A DNA stretch of 7,618 nt from NCBI GenBank assembly GCA_030040955.1, contig JASHSH010000198.1, positions 1 through 7,618 of the forward strand, given 5' to 3'. This document shows positions 1-7,065 of this stretch, piece after piece. Made by a program: the position numbers and the translations under genes. Below the pieces are notes generated by a model, which did no database searches, was not told where the DNA came from, and saw only the letters and a list, made by a program, of their open reading frames with translations. Source of the DNA: Rhodospirillales bacterium. GTDB taxonomy: Bacteria > Pseudomonadota > Alphaproteobacteria > Rhodospirillales > Magnetospirillaceae. The stretch's first letter is position 1, and each line of letters starts with the position of its first letter.

Positions 1-488
1 CCGCAGGCCTGGCCGGGCGCCTGCACGAAGGTGCCGTTGACATAGGCACCTGTGACTACGACCGGATTCTTGTCGTTGAACGCGAATACGTAGGCGTTGA
101 GCTGCTGGTCGTAGACGATCGCGCCGTTCACCGTGTTGAGGATCTCGTAGCCGGTATCCCCGGGCATGCTTATCTGAATGAAGTACGTCGTTTGGAAGTT
201 GCTGGCGAAATTCACCTCCAGGGACGCGTTCACGACGGTGCCGGGCGCCTGACTGCCATTGGTCGAGAAGACCGGAGTCGCCGCCGTTTCGTCCCAGAAC
301 ACGGTCCCCGTCATCGGCAGCGGCGTAAGCGGCGGTTTGCCGAGTGCGCCGGTGATCGCCTCGTTCGCCGGAATGGTGATGGTGCTGTTGCAGGGGTTGG
401 CGGTGGTGCAACCGAGGAAGCTCTCCAGCTCGCTGCTCAGATAGGTTCCCTGTCCCCATTGAATCAGCTCGACGAAGTTGTCCGCGTA
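1..488 (-). repeat. Tandem protein domain, copy B (cut by window edge)
   Basis: This segment codes for residues about 704-865. It repeats copy A at an offset of roughly 303 residues, with the cysteine pair at Cys730 and Cys735 and the ACG motif at Cys865, the last complete codon. The distance from the first cysteine to the ACG cysteine is 135 residues here and 131 in copy A. The closing segment corresponding to VSGFLAG...AGIAFLI should lie just outside the window. Confidence 0.7.
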
Positions 489-2597
489 GTCGACGACCGG
501 CGTCGCCGAGCTGGTGAGGGTAACCGTCTCGCTCGGATCCGCCAGCAACGGATTTTGCAGCACCAAGGTCCCGGTGCTGCCGGAGGAAGTGGTATTGACC
601 GTCATCTGACCCGCGTCGAACGCCGCCACCGACGGATCGCCGGTATCCCCCGCCGGGAGGGTAAGGTCCATCTTGCCTAGCTCGACAAAGCTGGGCGAGG
701 CCGACGCGCTGGTCAGGCTGGTCTGGGTGAGCACCGCGGCGCCGGTGATGGCCGGATTGAAGGTGCCCCCGCCTCCCGATCCCACGGACACGGTGCCCGA
801 ACTGCTCGACGAGCTCGAAGAGGAGGTTTCCGTTCCGATCAGGAATGCAATGCCGGCGTCTTGCAATGTGTTGCCGGCAAGGAAGCCGCTGACCTTGCCG
901 ACGCAATCCGAGGCGGGACCGCCGCAGGCGAGCGACGTCGAGCCGCTGATGGTGATACCGGGATCGTTGTCGCTGAATCCGATTCCGTATCCCCCGCCCG
1001 GCAGCGCTATGACCTTCAAGATGTTGTTGTTGCTGTTCTGGGAGAAGATCGTGTAGGTCGTGTCGCCCGGCATGGTCACCGTGAAATCGTAGGTGACCGA
1101 GAAATTGTTCATGTTGATGGTGAGCATGTGCCCCGAGGTCGGGCCCGAGAGCGTCCCGGGCGCGAGCTTGCCATTGGTCCAGTAGACGGGCGTCGCCGTC
1201 TTCAAATCGTAGGTCGCGATCCCGGTGAAGGGCAGCAGCGTGCTGGGCCCGTTGCCGAACACGCCGAGGATCGCTTCGTTGACGCCGACGGTCACCGTCT
1301 CGGAACAGGGCGTGGTGCAGTCGAAGTCGTTGGTCTGCGAGACCGTCAGCGTCCCGGGACCGAACTCGGCGAGCTCGATATCCGAGTCCGCGAACAGCAG
1401 TGTGGCCGTGCTGGTCCCCGTAACGACCGTGTCACTTTCCTGATCCTCTCCGTCCTCGTTTGAGCCACTCACGGTCGCGGACCCGTTCGAGATGTTCAGG
1501 GTCGAATTTAAGAGGAAGCCCTCCGTCTCTCCTACGATGCTGTTGGGCAGCAGGAACAGCGTAAGACCATCGGTCGCGCTGTTCAGCGTCGCGGCGGTCG
1601 AGCTGGCGCTCGAGCTCTGCGAGTTGACGGTTTGGTTGGTCGACACGCTCGCCGTCGTCGGGTTGCTCTGCACCGTCTCCAGTAGCTGCGTCGTGTTCGG
1701 GATGAACACCGAGGCCGGCGCCGCCACGAACTCCGCCTGCTGCTCGCCCGAGGCCGAGAATACCGACAGGCCGCCCGAGCTCGTGCCGCCGCTCAACGCG
1801 GTGTCGACGTCGGTCTGCGCGGAGCCGCCCGCCGGCGTGGTGCCCGACGTGGTCGTGGTCCCGCCCGTGGTGGTGGCCGCGGTCGTCGTGGTCCCGCCTT
1901 GCGTCCCGGGCTGCGTCGCCGCGCGCGTCGGGCTGCCCAGCTGCGCCGCCTGTTGCAACGTCAGCCGCTGCGGCAGCGATGGCGGCTGCCCCGGACCGGG
2001 GATGAACACCGCGAAGCCGGGCCGCGAGATCACGCGGGTCACCCCCGCGCTGGTCACCGCGATTTGACCCGCCCGCGCGTTGGCGTTGTTACCGAACGCG
2101 GGACCGAGCAGCGCCGCCACCACCGCGCCGCCCTGCACGTAACCGCCCATGATCGTCCCGCGCACGCCGATCGTCGCCGGACCCGCATGAATCTCGATCG
2201 CGCCCTCGTTCGCTTCCGCGATCTTGCCGCTCACATAGCGGAACGCGCCCTGCGTGATCGTCGCCGCCATCGACCCGCCCTTCGGCGACGCCGGGTCGTA
2301 CACCAGCTTGTCGATCGTCATCTTGGCGTCCGGGCCGATCGTCATCGTGGTCTCGTCCAGCAGCATGATCTGCAAGCCCGAGTCCGGTCCGGTGCCGATC
2401 AAATCCCCCATGTAGATCGCGGCGCCGCTGCCGAGCTGCGCCCCGATCGCCCGGCCGGGCGGCGTGTATTCGGCCTTCTCGATCTGCACCAGCCCGTGGA
2501 CGCCCCCGGCGACGCCGGCCTGCGCGATCTGCTCCGCGCGCGCCAACCCGGGCGCCACCGCCAGTGCGAGAACCAGTGCTATCAGACGCGTGCGCAT
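1..2597 (-). CDS. Exported FecR-domain protein with tandem C-terminal beta domains (3' end cut by window edge)
   Basis: The frame is open from an ATG at 2597 to base 1, giving 865 complete codons without a stop; the C-terminus lies outside the window. Residues 1-21 are a Sec signal peptide (MRTRLIALVLALAVAPGLARA, cut before Glu22) with no lipobox cysteine, so a soluble or secreted protein is expected. Residues about 55-155 match a FecR domain: GDLIGTG (64-70), a TTMTIGPDAKMTID stretch (83-96), QGAFRYVSGKIA (116-127) and TIGVRGT (142-148). A proline-, threonine- and glycine-rich linker follows (about 200-275), then Ser/Thr/Asn-rich sequence and two related beta-rich domains (about 402-588 and 704 to the edge) joined by a nine-serine run (592-600). 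There is no transmembrane helix or anti-sigma region, so this is not a classical FecR sigma regulator. A GGAG ribosome site lies 8 nt before the ATG, inside the end of the upstream barrel gene, and only two bases separate the genes. Domain calls are by eye. The FecR call is firm; the function is unknown, and surface export is inference. Confidence 0.85.
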   Translation of the reverse strand, partial: MRTRLIALVLALAVAPGLARAEQIAQAGVAGGVHGLVQIEKAEYTPPGRAIGAQLGSGAAIYMGDLIGTGPDSGLQIMLLDETTMTIGPDAKMTIDKLVYDPASPKGGSMAATITQGAFRYVSGKIAEANEGAIEIHAGPATIGVRGTIMGGYVQGGAVVAALLGPAFGNNANARAGQIAVTSAGVTRVISRPGFAVFIPGPGQPPSLPQRLTLQQAAQLGSPTRAATQPGTQGGTTTTAATTTGGTTTTSGTTPAGGSAQTDVDTALSGGTSSGGLSVFSASGEQQAEFVAAPASVFIPNTTQLLETVQSNPTTASVSTNQTVNSQSSSASSTAATLNSATDGLTLFLLPNSIVGETEGFLLNSTLNISNGSATVSGSNEDGEDQESDTVVTGTSTATLLFADSDIELAEFGPGTLTVSQTNDFDCTTPCSETVTVGVNEAILGVFGNGPSTLLPFTGIATYDLKTATPVYWTNGKLAPGTLSGPTSGHMLTINMNNFSVTYDFTVTMPGDTTYTIFSQNSNNNILKVIALPGGGYGIGFSDNDPGITISGSTSLACGGPASDCVGKVSGFLAGNTLQDAGIAFLIGTETSSSSSSSSSGTVSVGSGGGGTFNPAITGAAVLTQTSLTSASASPSFVELGKMDLTLPAGDTGDPSVAAFDAGQMTVNTTSSGSTGTLVLQNPLLADPSETVTLTSSATPVVDYADNFVELIQWGQGTYLSSELESFLGCTTANPCNSTITIPANEAITGALGKPPLTPLPMTGTVFWDETAATPVFSTNGSQAPGTVVNASLEVNFASNFQTTYFIQISMPGDTGYEILNTVNGAIVYDQQLNAYVFAFNDKNPVVVTGAYVNGTFVQAPGQAC
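834..1394 (-). repeat. Tandem protein domain, copy A
   Basis: This segment codes for residues about 402-588 of the FecR-domain protein. It aligns by eye with copy B. Shared landmarks are an ADxxxEL start, a CTT..C cysteine pair (Cys427, Cys431), NEAI, LPxTG, TATPV, a TNGxxAPGT stretch, SMPGDT/TMPGDT followed by xYxI, an aromatic FxDxNP segment and an ACGG motif (Cys558), with a further Cys565. It ends with VSGFLAG and AGIAFLI, which read like closing beta strands. The divergence is at protein level, so this is an old duplication and not a DNA repeat. Confidence 0.75.
1852..1898 (-). repeat. Thr/Gly linker with 14-bp direct repeat
   Basis: The 14-mer GTCGTGGTCCCGCC (plus strand) occurs exactly at 1852-1865 and 1885-1898, 33 bases apart. 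On the coding strand it gives two GGTTTT peptide blocks 11 residues apart within the low-complexity linker between the FecR domain and the beta domains. In-frame spacing suggests linker growth by slippage or duplication. It is a length-variable region candidate, not a mobile element. Confidence 0.6.
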
Positions 2598-2599
2598 GG

Positions 2600-4057
2600 T
2601 CAGAACTCCCAGCGTTTGGAGATCAGCGCGGTCGCCTTCATATTGGTGTAGGTATAGTTCGGCAGGGTCGAGACCTGGTCGAAATACTCGCCGGAGACGG
2701 TGACCACCACCGAGCTGAGCTGGTCCGGCAGTTTGCCGTGCAGGTATCCCGCGATCGTGCCCAGGGGCACGCCGTAGGTCAGGTCCAGGCGCATCGTGTG
2801 GTCGGTGCGGTTCTCCGCCGAGATGATCGGGTTGGGCTCGTTGTATTGCCAGTTGCCGAACTCCGCCTGCGGCGCCAGGAACATGCCGTTGCTGAACAGC
2901 CAGGTGTCGCCGATGCGCAGCCCAGGATGGCGGTAGCCGTCGAACGCATCGGCCGCGAAGCGCTGTTCATAGCCCACGGCGGCGGTGAAGCGATGGTCGG
3001 GAAGCATCGGCGGCTTCCAGCCGACGCCCAGCCACGCCGTCGGGTCAAGGCCATCGAACTCGTTCGCGGTCGTATCGATGCTCGAATCCCAGAACCCCTG
3101 ATAGGTGGCCCGCAAGTCTCCATAAACGTCGAACTGGTCGTTGATCTGACGCGTCGGGCGGACCACCACGCCGTATTCGTGCATGTACGGCTGCGCGGAG
3201 AGCGTGGTCATGTCCTCCACCGCGCCGATCTGGATATCGTTGCTGTCGACTTTGGTCTTGATGCCCGCCTCGATGCCCTCGTAGTTGGTGTTCATCACGC
3301 TGACCGTCGACTGACGGTTCGACAGCACGTTCAGCACGCCGTACAGCGACTGCTTGGGATCGGTCCCGAGATCGTAGTCGAAGGTGTAGCCGAGCTGGGC
3401 GATCTCGCCGTAGTCCTTGCTCGCCTCGGCGTTGCCTTGCAGCGTGAACGGAATATCGACGATCAGCACTTCGCCCGATTGCGGCGCCGAATTGCGGTCG
3501 GTGTCGAACTCGCCGCCCAGGGCGACGGACACGGTCTGCGACATCCGCTTCAGCGAGTTGTTGATCAGGTTGAGCAGTCGCGCGCGCTCGGCGACCAGGC
3601 TCGGCGGCAGCGTGCTCGGATTGACTGCGTTCACCTCGCGCTGCGCCGAGGTGAGGTCGCCGAGGCGATACAGGACCAGGGCATAGAGCAGGCGCAACTC
3701 GGGCAGGTCCGGGTGCGTCAGCAGGATGCGTTCGAGGGTGGCGGCGGCGCCGAGCACATTGCCCTGGCGGATGAGTCCCCGGGCGTAGGCCGCGTTCAAG
3801 CCGGGATCATCGGGATTTTGCAGAACCTGCTGATAACTGACAATCGGGCCCTCGGTAAGGCCGCTGGCCTGGGCGCCGGCGGTGCCGGCCTGGTTCAGCT
3901 GCTGGATCTGCTGCTGTTGCTGCTGCGTGGTGGGCTGGGTGGTCGGAGTCGTCGCATTGTCCGCGAGCGCGGGTCCGGCCAATGCCCCCGCCAGCGCCGC
4001 TCCCCCGAGCAGCTTCCTCCAACTGGCCGAGAACCCCACATCTCGGAAGCACAGCAC
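2600..4057 (-). CDS. TPR plus outer-membrane beta-barrel protein, Slam/DUF560-like
   Basis: This is an outer-membrane protein of about 485 residues, close to the usual Slam length. Residues 1-32 look like a signal peptide (WRKLLGGAALAGALAGPALA, cut before Asp33). A Thr/Gln-rich stretch with six consecutive glutamines follows (45-50). Residues about 70-168 are helical and TPR-like, including NAAYARGLIRQGN and LRLLYALVLYRLGDLTSAQ. From about 173 to the end the pattern is alternating beta strands, opening with SVALGGEFDTDRNSAP, a typical first barrel strand after a TPR region in DUF560 proteins. The chain ends KRWEF, with the terminal phenylalanine recognised by the BAM complex. No in-frame ATG lies near the start. 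GTG at 4057 is chosen because a G-rich stretch lies about 9 nt upstream; GTG at 4039 also leaves a good signal peptide. The frame stays open upstream to 5110, but only as antisense of the dehydrogenase gene. Outer-membrane barrel is secure; the Slam/type XI assignment is inference from architecture and from the adjacent candidate cargo gene. Confidence 0.8.
   Translation of the reverse strand: MLCFRDVGFSASWRKLLGGAALAGALAGPALADNATTPTTQPTTQQQQQQIQQLNQAGTAGAQASGLTEGPIVSYQQVLQNPDDPGLNAAYARGLIRQGNVLGAAATLERILLTHPDLPELRLLYALVLYRLGDLTSAQREVNAVNPSTLPPSLVAERARLLNLINNSLKRMSQTVSVALGGEFDTDRNSAPQSGEVLIVDIPFTLQGNAEASKDYGEIAQLGYTFDYDLGTDPKQSLYGVLNVLSNRQSTVSVMNTNYEGIEAGIKTKVDSNDIQIGAVEDMTTLSAQPYMHEYGVVVRPTRQINDQFDVYGDLRATYQGFWDSSIDTTANEFDGLDPTAWLGVGWKPPMLPDHRFTAAVGYEQRFAADAFDGYRHPGLRIGDTWLFSNGMFLAPQAEFGNWQYNEPNPIISAENRTDHTMRLDLTYGVPLGTIAGYLHGKLPDQLSSVVVTVSGEYFDQVSTLPNYTYTNMKATALISKRWEF
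2606..2609 (-). promoter_or_regulatory. Ribosome binding site of the FecR-domain gene
   Basis: On the minus strand GGAG lies 8 nt before the ATG at 2597. It sits inside the codons for the last residues (WEF) of the barrel gene. This fixes the ATG as the start and indicates one transcript with close translational linkage. Confidence 0.65.
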
Positions 4058-4225
4058 CCGCTTACGCCCCCGCGCAGTTACGAATCGAATGCCAGTTTCA
4101 ATGCAATAAGTCAATGGCGGTGACCCAAAGGTAACCGTACCGTAGCCGAGCGCTGGCCCATTCTTTCCGCGGCCCTGGCATGGCAAGATCGAACGCGGCC
4201 GGCTCCGGGATCGGAGCGGGTCGCC
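4058..4225. promoter_or_regulatory. Divergent intergenic region with GGTNACC direct repeat
   Basis: These 168 bp separate two divergent genes and should hold the promoters of both. Between 4119 and 4136 the plus strand reads GGTGACC, four bases, GGTAACC: two near-identical 7-mers 11 bp apart, one helical turn, each almost palindromic. That spacing suits an operator, but no regulator is identified. On the minus strand TTGACT (4114-4109) resembles a -35 box; the hexamer 17 bp downstream (CATTCG) is a poor -10. No convincing plus-strand promoter was found. Confidence 0.3.
4213..4216 (+). promoter_or_regulatory. Ribosome binding site favouring the TTG start
   Basis: GGAG lies 9 nt before the TTG at 4226. 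Nothing similar precedes the in-frame ATG at 4250. This is the reason for choosing the longer dehydrogenase frame. Confidence 0.45.
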
Positions 4226-5425
4226 TTGGCTCGCATCCCCGGCATACCCATGCCCTCGAACCGCTACCCGACGCTCGATTTCGATCTGGGTCCCGACATC
4301 GATCTCCTGCGCGAGACCGTGCACGACTTCGCCGAACGCGAGATCGCGCCGCGCGCCGCCGAGATCGATCGGCTCGACCGATTCCCGCGCGATCTGTGGC
4401 CGCGCATGGGCGAACTCGGACTGCACGGAATCACCGTCGACGAAGAGCATGGCGGGGCCGCGATGGGGTACCTGGCCCACGTGGTCGCGATGGAGGAAAT
4501 CAGCCGCGCCTCGGCGTCGGTTGGCCTGTCCTACGGCGCGCACTCGAATCTTTGCGTCAACCAGATCGCGCGCCACGGCACGCCGGCGCAGAAGCGACGC
4601 TATCTGCCGGGCTTGGTCTCCGGGCGGCAGGTGGGCGCCCTGGCGATGAGCGAGACGGAGGCCGGCTCGGACGTGGTGGGCATGCGCACCCGCGCCGAAC
4701 GCAAGGGCGAGCGTTTCGTGCTCAACGGCGGCAAGATGTGGATCACCAACGGCTCGGAGGCGGAGACCCTGGTGGTGTACGCCAAGACCGAGCCGGAGGC
4801 GGGATCGCGCGGCATCACCGCCTTCCTGATCGAAAGCGGCATGAAGGGTTTTCGCGCGGCGCGCACGCTGGACAAGCTCGGCATGCGCGGCTCGCCGACC
4901 GCCGAGCTGGTGTTCGAGGATTGCGAGGTTCCCGCCGAGAACGTGCTCGGGCGCGTCGGCGGCGGCGTGGGCGTGCTGATGAGCGGACTCGATTATGAGC
5001 GCGCAGTGCTCGCCGGCGGACCGACCGGCATCCTGCAAGCCTGCCTCGACGCGGTCATCCCCTATGTCCACGAGCGCCGCCAGTTCGGCCAGCCGATCGG
5101 CGAATTCCAACTCATCCAGGGCAAGCTCGCCGACATGTACACGGCGCTGAACGCGAGCAAGGCCTACGTCTACGCGGTGGCCCGCGCCTGCGACCGGGGG
5201 CTTTCCTCGCGCAAGGACGCGGCGGGCGCGATCCTGTTCGCGGCCGAGCGGGCCACGGCCGCCGCGCTCGACGCGGTGCAGATACTCGGCGGCAACGGCT
5301 ATACCAACGACTATCCCGCCGGCCGCCTGCTGCGCGACGCCAAGCTCTACGAGATCGGTGCCGGAACCTCGGAGATTCGGCGCATGCTGATCGGCAGGGA
5401 GATCTTCGCCGACTCCGGAATGTAG
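4226..5425 (+). CDS. ivd: Isovaleryl-CoA dehydrogenase
   Basis: This FAD enzyme oxidises isovaleryl-CoA to 3-methylcrotonyl-CoA in leucine breakdown and passes electrons to electron-transfer flavoprotein in the cytoplasm. The 399 residues span the full acyl-CoA dehydrogenase fold. Visible motifs are the N-terminal helical domain (about 20-130) with GLSYGAHSNLCVNQI (100-114), the FAD-contacting AMSETEAGSDV (140-150) and MWITNGSEA (171-179), DKLGMRGS (216-223), and the C-terminal GGNGYTNDYP and YEIGAGTSEIRR blocks. Glu258 in GLDYER is at the position of the isovaleryl-type catalytic base (Glu254 in the human enzyme); straight-chain enzymes carry their base elsewhere, which supports the specific call. 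The start is ambiguous: TTG at 4226 has a ribosome site, while ATG at 4250 (391 residues) fits the usual family N-terminus better. The usual partners, methylcrotonyl-CoA carboxylase and HMG-CoA lyase genes, do not follow. Confidence 0.93.
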   Translation: MARIPGIPMPSNRYPTLDFDLGPDIDLLRETVHDFAEREIAPRAAEIDRLDRFPRDLWPRMGELGLHGITVDEEHGGAAMGYLAHVVAMEEISRASASVGLSYGAHSNLCVNQIARHGTPAQKRRYLPGLVSGRQVGALAMSETEAGSDVVGMRTRAERKGERFVLNGGKMWITNGSEAETLVVYAKTEPEAGSRGITAFLIESGMKGFRAARTLDKLGMRGSPTAELVFEDCEVPAENVLGRVGGGVGVLMSGLDYERAVLAGGPTGILQACLDAVIPYVHERRQFGQPIGEFQLIQGKLADMYTALNASKAYVYAVARACDRGLSSRKDAAGAILFAAERATAAALDAVQILGGNGYTNDYPAGRLLRDAKLYEIGAGTSEIRRMLIGREIFADSGM

Positions 5426-5538
5426 GTTACGGCGAAAAGTCGGCGGCCTTGCGCGAAGGAGGCAATCGCGGGCATATTCGCCCGTTCCGCGGGGCGCCGG
5501 GGGGAGTGCCGCGGACGGCTGCGTTGGAGTGCCGGCGA

Positions 5539-5925
5539 ATGCAGGAGAAATTCGATTTTCTCGACCTGTTCGGCGACGCGACCGACACGCTCACCCTGCC
5601 CGCCTGGACCGACCTGTTCCGCAAGGGCGACAAGGGCGACGCCATGTACATCGTCAAATCGGGCGAATTCCAGGTCTATGACGGCGCCATCGTCTTCGAG
5701 ACGGTCGGCGAGGGCGGGCTGATCGGCGAGATGACGGTGATCGACGGCGCGCCGCGCAGCGCCTCGGTGATGTCGGTCATGTCGAGCGAGGTGATTCCGG
5801 TCACCGAGAAGCGGTTCCTGGACATGGTGCGCCACAAGCCGGAATTCGCGCTTCGCATGCTCCGGCTGCTGTCGCACCGGTTGCGCAGGACCACCACCGA
5901 GCTGGTGAAATCGCTGGCCGATTGA
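5539..5925 (+). CDS. Stand-alone cyclic-nucleotide-binding domain protein
   Basis: The protein has 128 residues and is essentially one CRP/cNMP-binding beta-roll followed by C-terminal helices (about 90-126). LFRKGDKGDAMYIVKSGEFQVY (26-47) matches the start of the family fold. The phosphate-binding cassette is GGLIGEMTVIDGAPRSASV (59-77), with the key glutamate (Glu64) and arginine (Arg73) both present, so cAMP or cGMP binding is plausible. There is no helix-turn-helix, kinase or channel segment, so it cannot act as a DNA-binding CRP by itself; a partner-binding sensor role is inference. ATG at 5539 is chosen because GGAG lies 9 nt upstream and the domain begins there; an upstream TTG at 5449 would add 30 low-quality residues. 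The gene lies 113 bp after ivd in the same direction; co-transcription is possible but unproven. Confidence 0.85.
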   Translation: MQEKFDFLDLFGDATDTLTLPAWTDLFRKGDKGDAMYIVKSGEFQVYDGAIVFETVGEGGLIGEMTVIDGAPRSASVMSVMSSEVIPVTEKRFLDMVRHKPEFALRMLRLLSHRLRRTTTELVKSLAD

Positions 5926-5949
5926 CGGCGGGCCGGGTTCGCGCCGCCG
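5926..5949. terminator. Possible shared hairpin between convergent genes
   Basis: CGGCGG (5926-5931) pairs perfectly with CCGCCG (5944-5949) around a 12-nt loop, directly between the stop of the cNMP-domain gene and the stop of mtnA. It is placed where a bidirectional terminator would sit. No clear T-run follows on either strand, so intrinsic termination is uncertain. Confidence 0.35.
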
Positions 5950-7065
5950 TTACTGCGCCGCGCGAGTCCGCCGTTCGGGATAGAGGGAAAGCAGCCCCTC
6001 GCGCGAGGCGGGACACACCCCGCGCTCCGTGATCAGGCCGGTCACCAGCCGCGCGGGCGTCACGTCGAAAGCCGGATTCGCGGCCCCGCTGCCCTCGGGC
6101 GTAAGCAATATCTTGGCCGGGCGCCCGTCCGCGGCGAGTCCGGAAATGTGGGTCACCTCCGCCGCCGATCGCTCCTCGATCGGGATGTCGCGCAGCCCAT
6201 CCGAGCCGGTCCAATCGATCGACGGGCCGGGCAGCGCCACATAGAAAGGTATGCCGTTGTCGCGCGCGGCGAGCGCCTTGAGATAAGTGCCGATCTTGTT
6301 GGCGACGTCTCCGGCCGCCGTGGTGCGATCGGTACCGACGATGCACATATCGACTTGGCCACGCTGCATCAGATGGCCGCCCGCGTTGTCGACGATGACC
6401 GTGTGCGGCACGCCGTGCCAGCCGAGCTCGCGCGCGGTGAGCGAGGCTCCCTGGTTGCGCGGCCTGGTCTCGTCGACCCAAACGTGGATCGGCATTCCCG
6501 AATCGTGCGCCTTGTAGACGGCAGCGGTGGCGGTGCCCCAGTCCACCGTGGCGAGCCAGCCGGCGTTGCAGTGGGTAAGGACGTTGAGCCGCTCGGCCCC
6601 GGCCGCGTGGCGCTTTTCCCATAGCGCCCGCAGAATCGCGAGCCCGTGATCGCCGATCGCCGAATTGAGCGCGACATCCTCGTCGCAGATCTCCCCCGCC
6701 CGGCGCCAGGCGGCCGCGGCACGCTCGCCCGGAGGCAGCGGCAGCAGCGCGCGCCGCATCTCGTCGAGCGCCCAGCGCAGGTTCACCGCCGTCGGCCGCG
6801 TGGCCAGCAGACGTCCGTACGCCATCTCGATGCGAGAGTCCGACGCATCCGCGGCCAGAGCCAACGCGACCCCGTAGGCGGCGGCGGCGCCGATCAGCGG
6901 CGCGCCCCGCACCTTCATCTGCTGGATCGCGACGGCGGCTTCCTCGAGGCTGGTCAGCCGGTCCCAAACCAGCGCGTGCGGCAAGCGCGTCTGGTCGATG
7001 ATCTCGACCGTCCTTCCGTCCGCCGCGGGGCGGATCGTCCGCGTCGGCACGCCGTCGATTCGCAT
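5950..7065 (-). CDS. mtnA: S-methyl-5-thioribose-1-phosphate isomerase
   Basis: This cytoplasmic enzyme converts methylthioribose 1-phosphate to methylthioribulose 1-phosphate in the methionine salvage pathway. The 371-residue protein is full length for the family (eIF2B-alpha/beta/delta-like fold). Diagnostic segments are RGAPLIGAAAAYG (53-65, substrate phosphate region), LTHCNAG with catalytic Cys166 (163-169), the WVDETRPRNQG block (196-206), IVGTDR with catalytic Asp246 (242-247), and NKIGTY (256-261). The ATG at 7065 is preceded by an AGAGGTAGGGA ribosome site. No other methionine-salvage gene (mtnK, mtnB, mtnC, mtnD, mtnP) is in the window. The upstream thioredoxin-like gene reads the same way, 113 bp away. 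The frame is intact with both catalytic residues, so an active enzyme is expected. Confidence 0.96.
   Translation of the reverse strand: MRIDGVPTRTIRPAADGRTVEIIDQTRLPHALVWDRLTSLEEAAVAIQQMKVRGAPLIGAAAAYGVALALAADASDSRIEMAYGRLLATRPTAVNLRWALDEMRRALLPLPPGERAAAAWRRAGEICDEDVALNSAIGDHGLAILRALWEKRHAAGAERLNVLTHCNAGWLATVDWGTATAAVYKAHDSGMPIHVWVDETRPRNQGASLTARELGWHGVPHTVIVDNAGGHLMQRGQVDMCIVGTDRTTAAGDVANKIGTYLKALAARDNGIPFYVALPGPSIDWTGSDGLRDIPIEERSAAEVTHISGLAADGRPAKILLTPEGSGAANPAFDVTPARLVTGLITERGVCPASREGLLSLYPERRTRAAQ

Noticed and set aside
192..2651. Several plus-strand open frames opposite the FecR-domain gene.
   Set aside because: They are short, low-complexity and overlap each other. The minus strand encodes one continuous protein with signal peptide and domains.
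2564..4123. 519-codon plus-strand open frame.
   Set aside because: It is the shadow of the barrel gene on the other strand. It is Arg/His/Ala-rich with no recognisable domain.
4058..5110. Minus-strand open frame continuing upstream of the barrel gene, making an 836-codon frame.
   Set aside because: The extra part is antisense to ivd, whose product is unmistakable, and it precedes an internal signal peptide. It is an artefact of high GC content.
5470..5490. Small inverted repeat (CGGGC / GCCCG) after ivd considered as a terminator.
   Set aside because: The stem is only five to six pairs with no T-run, so it is not supported as a terminator.
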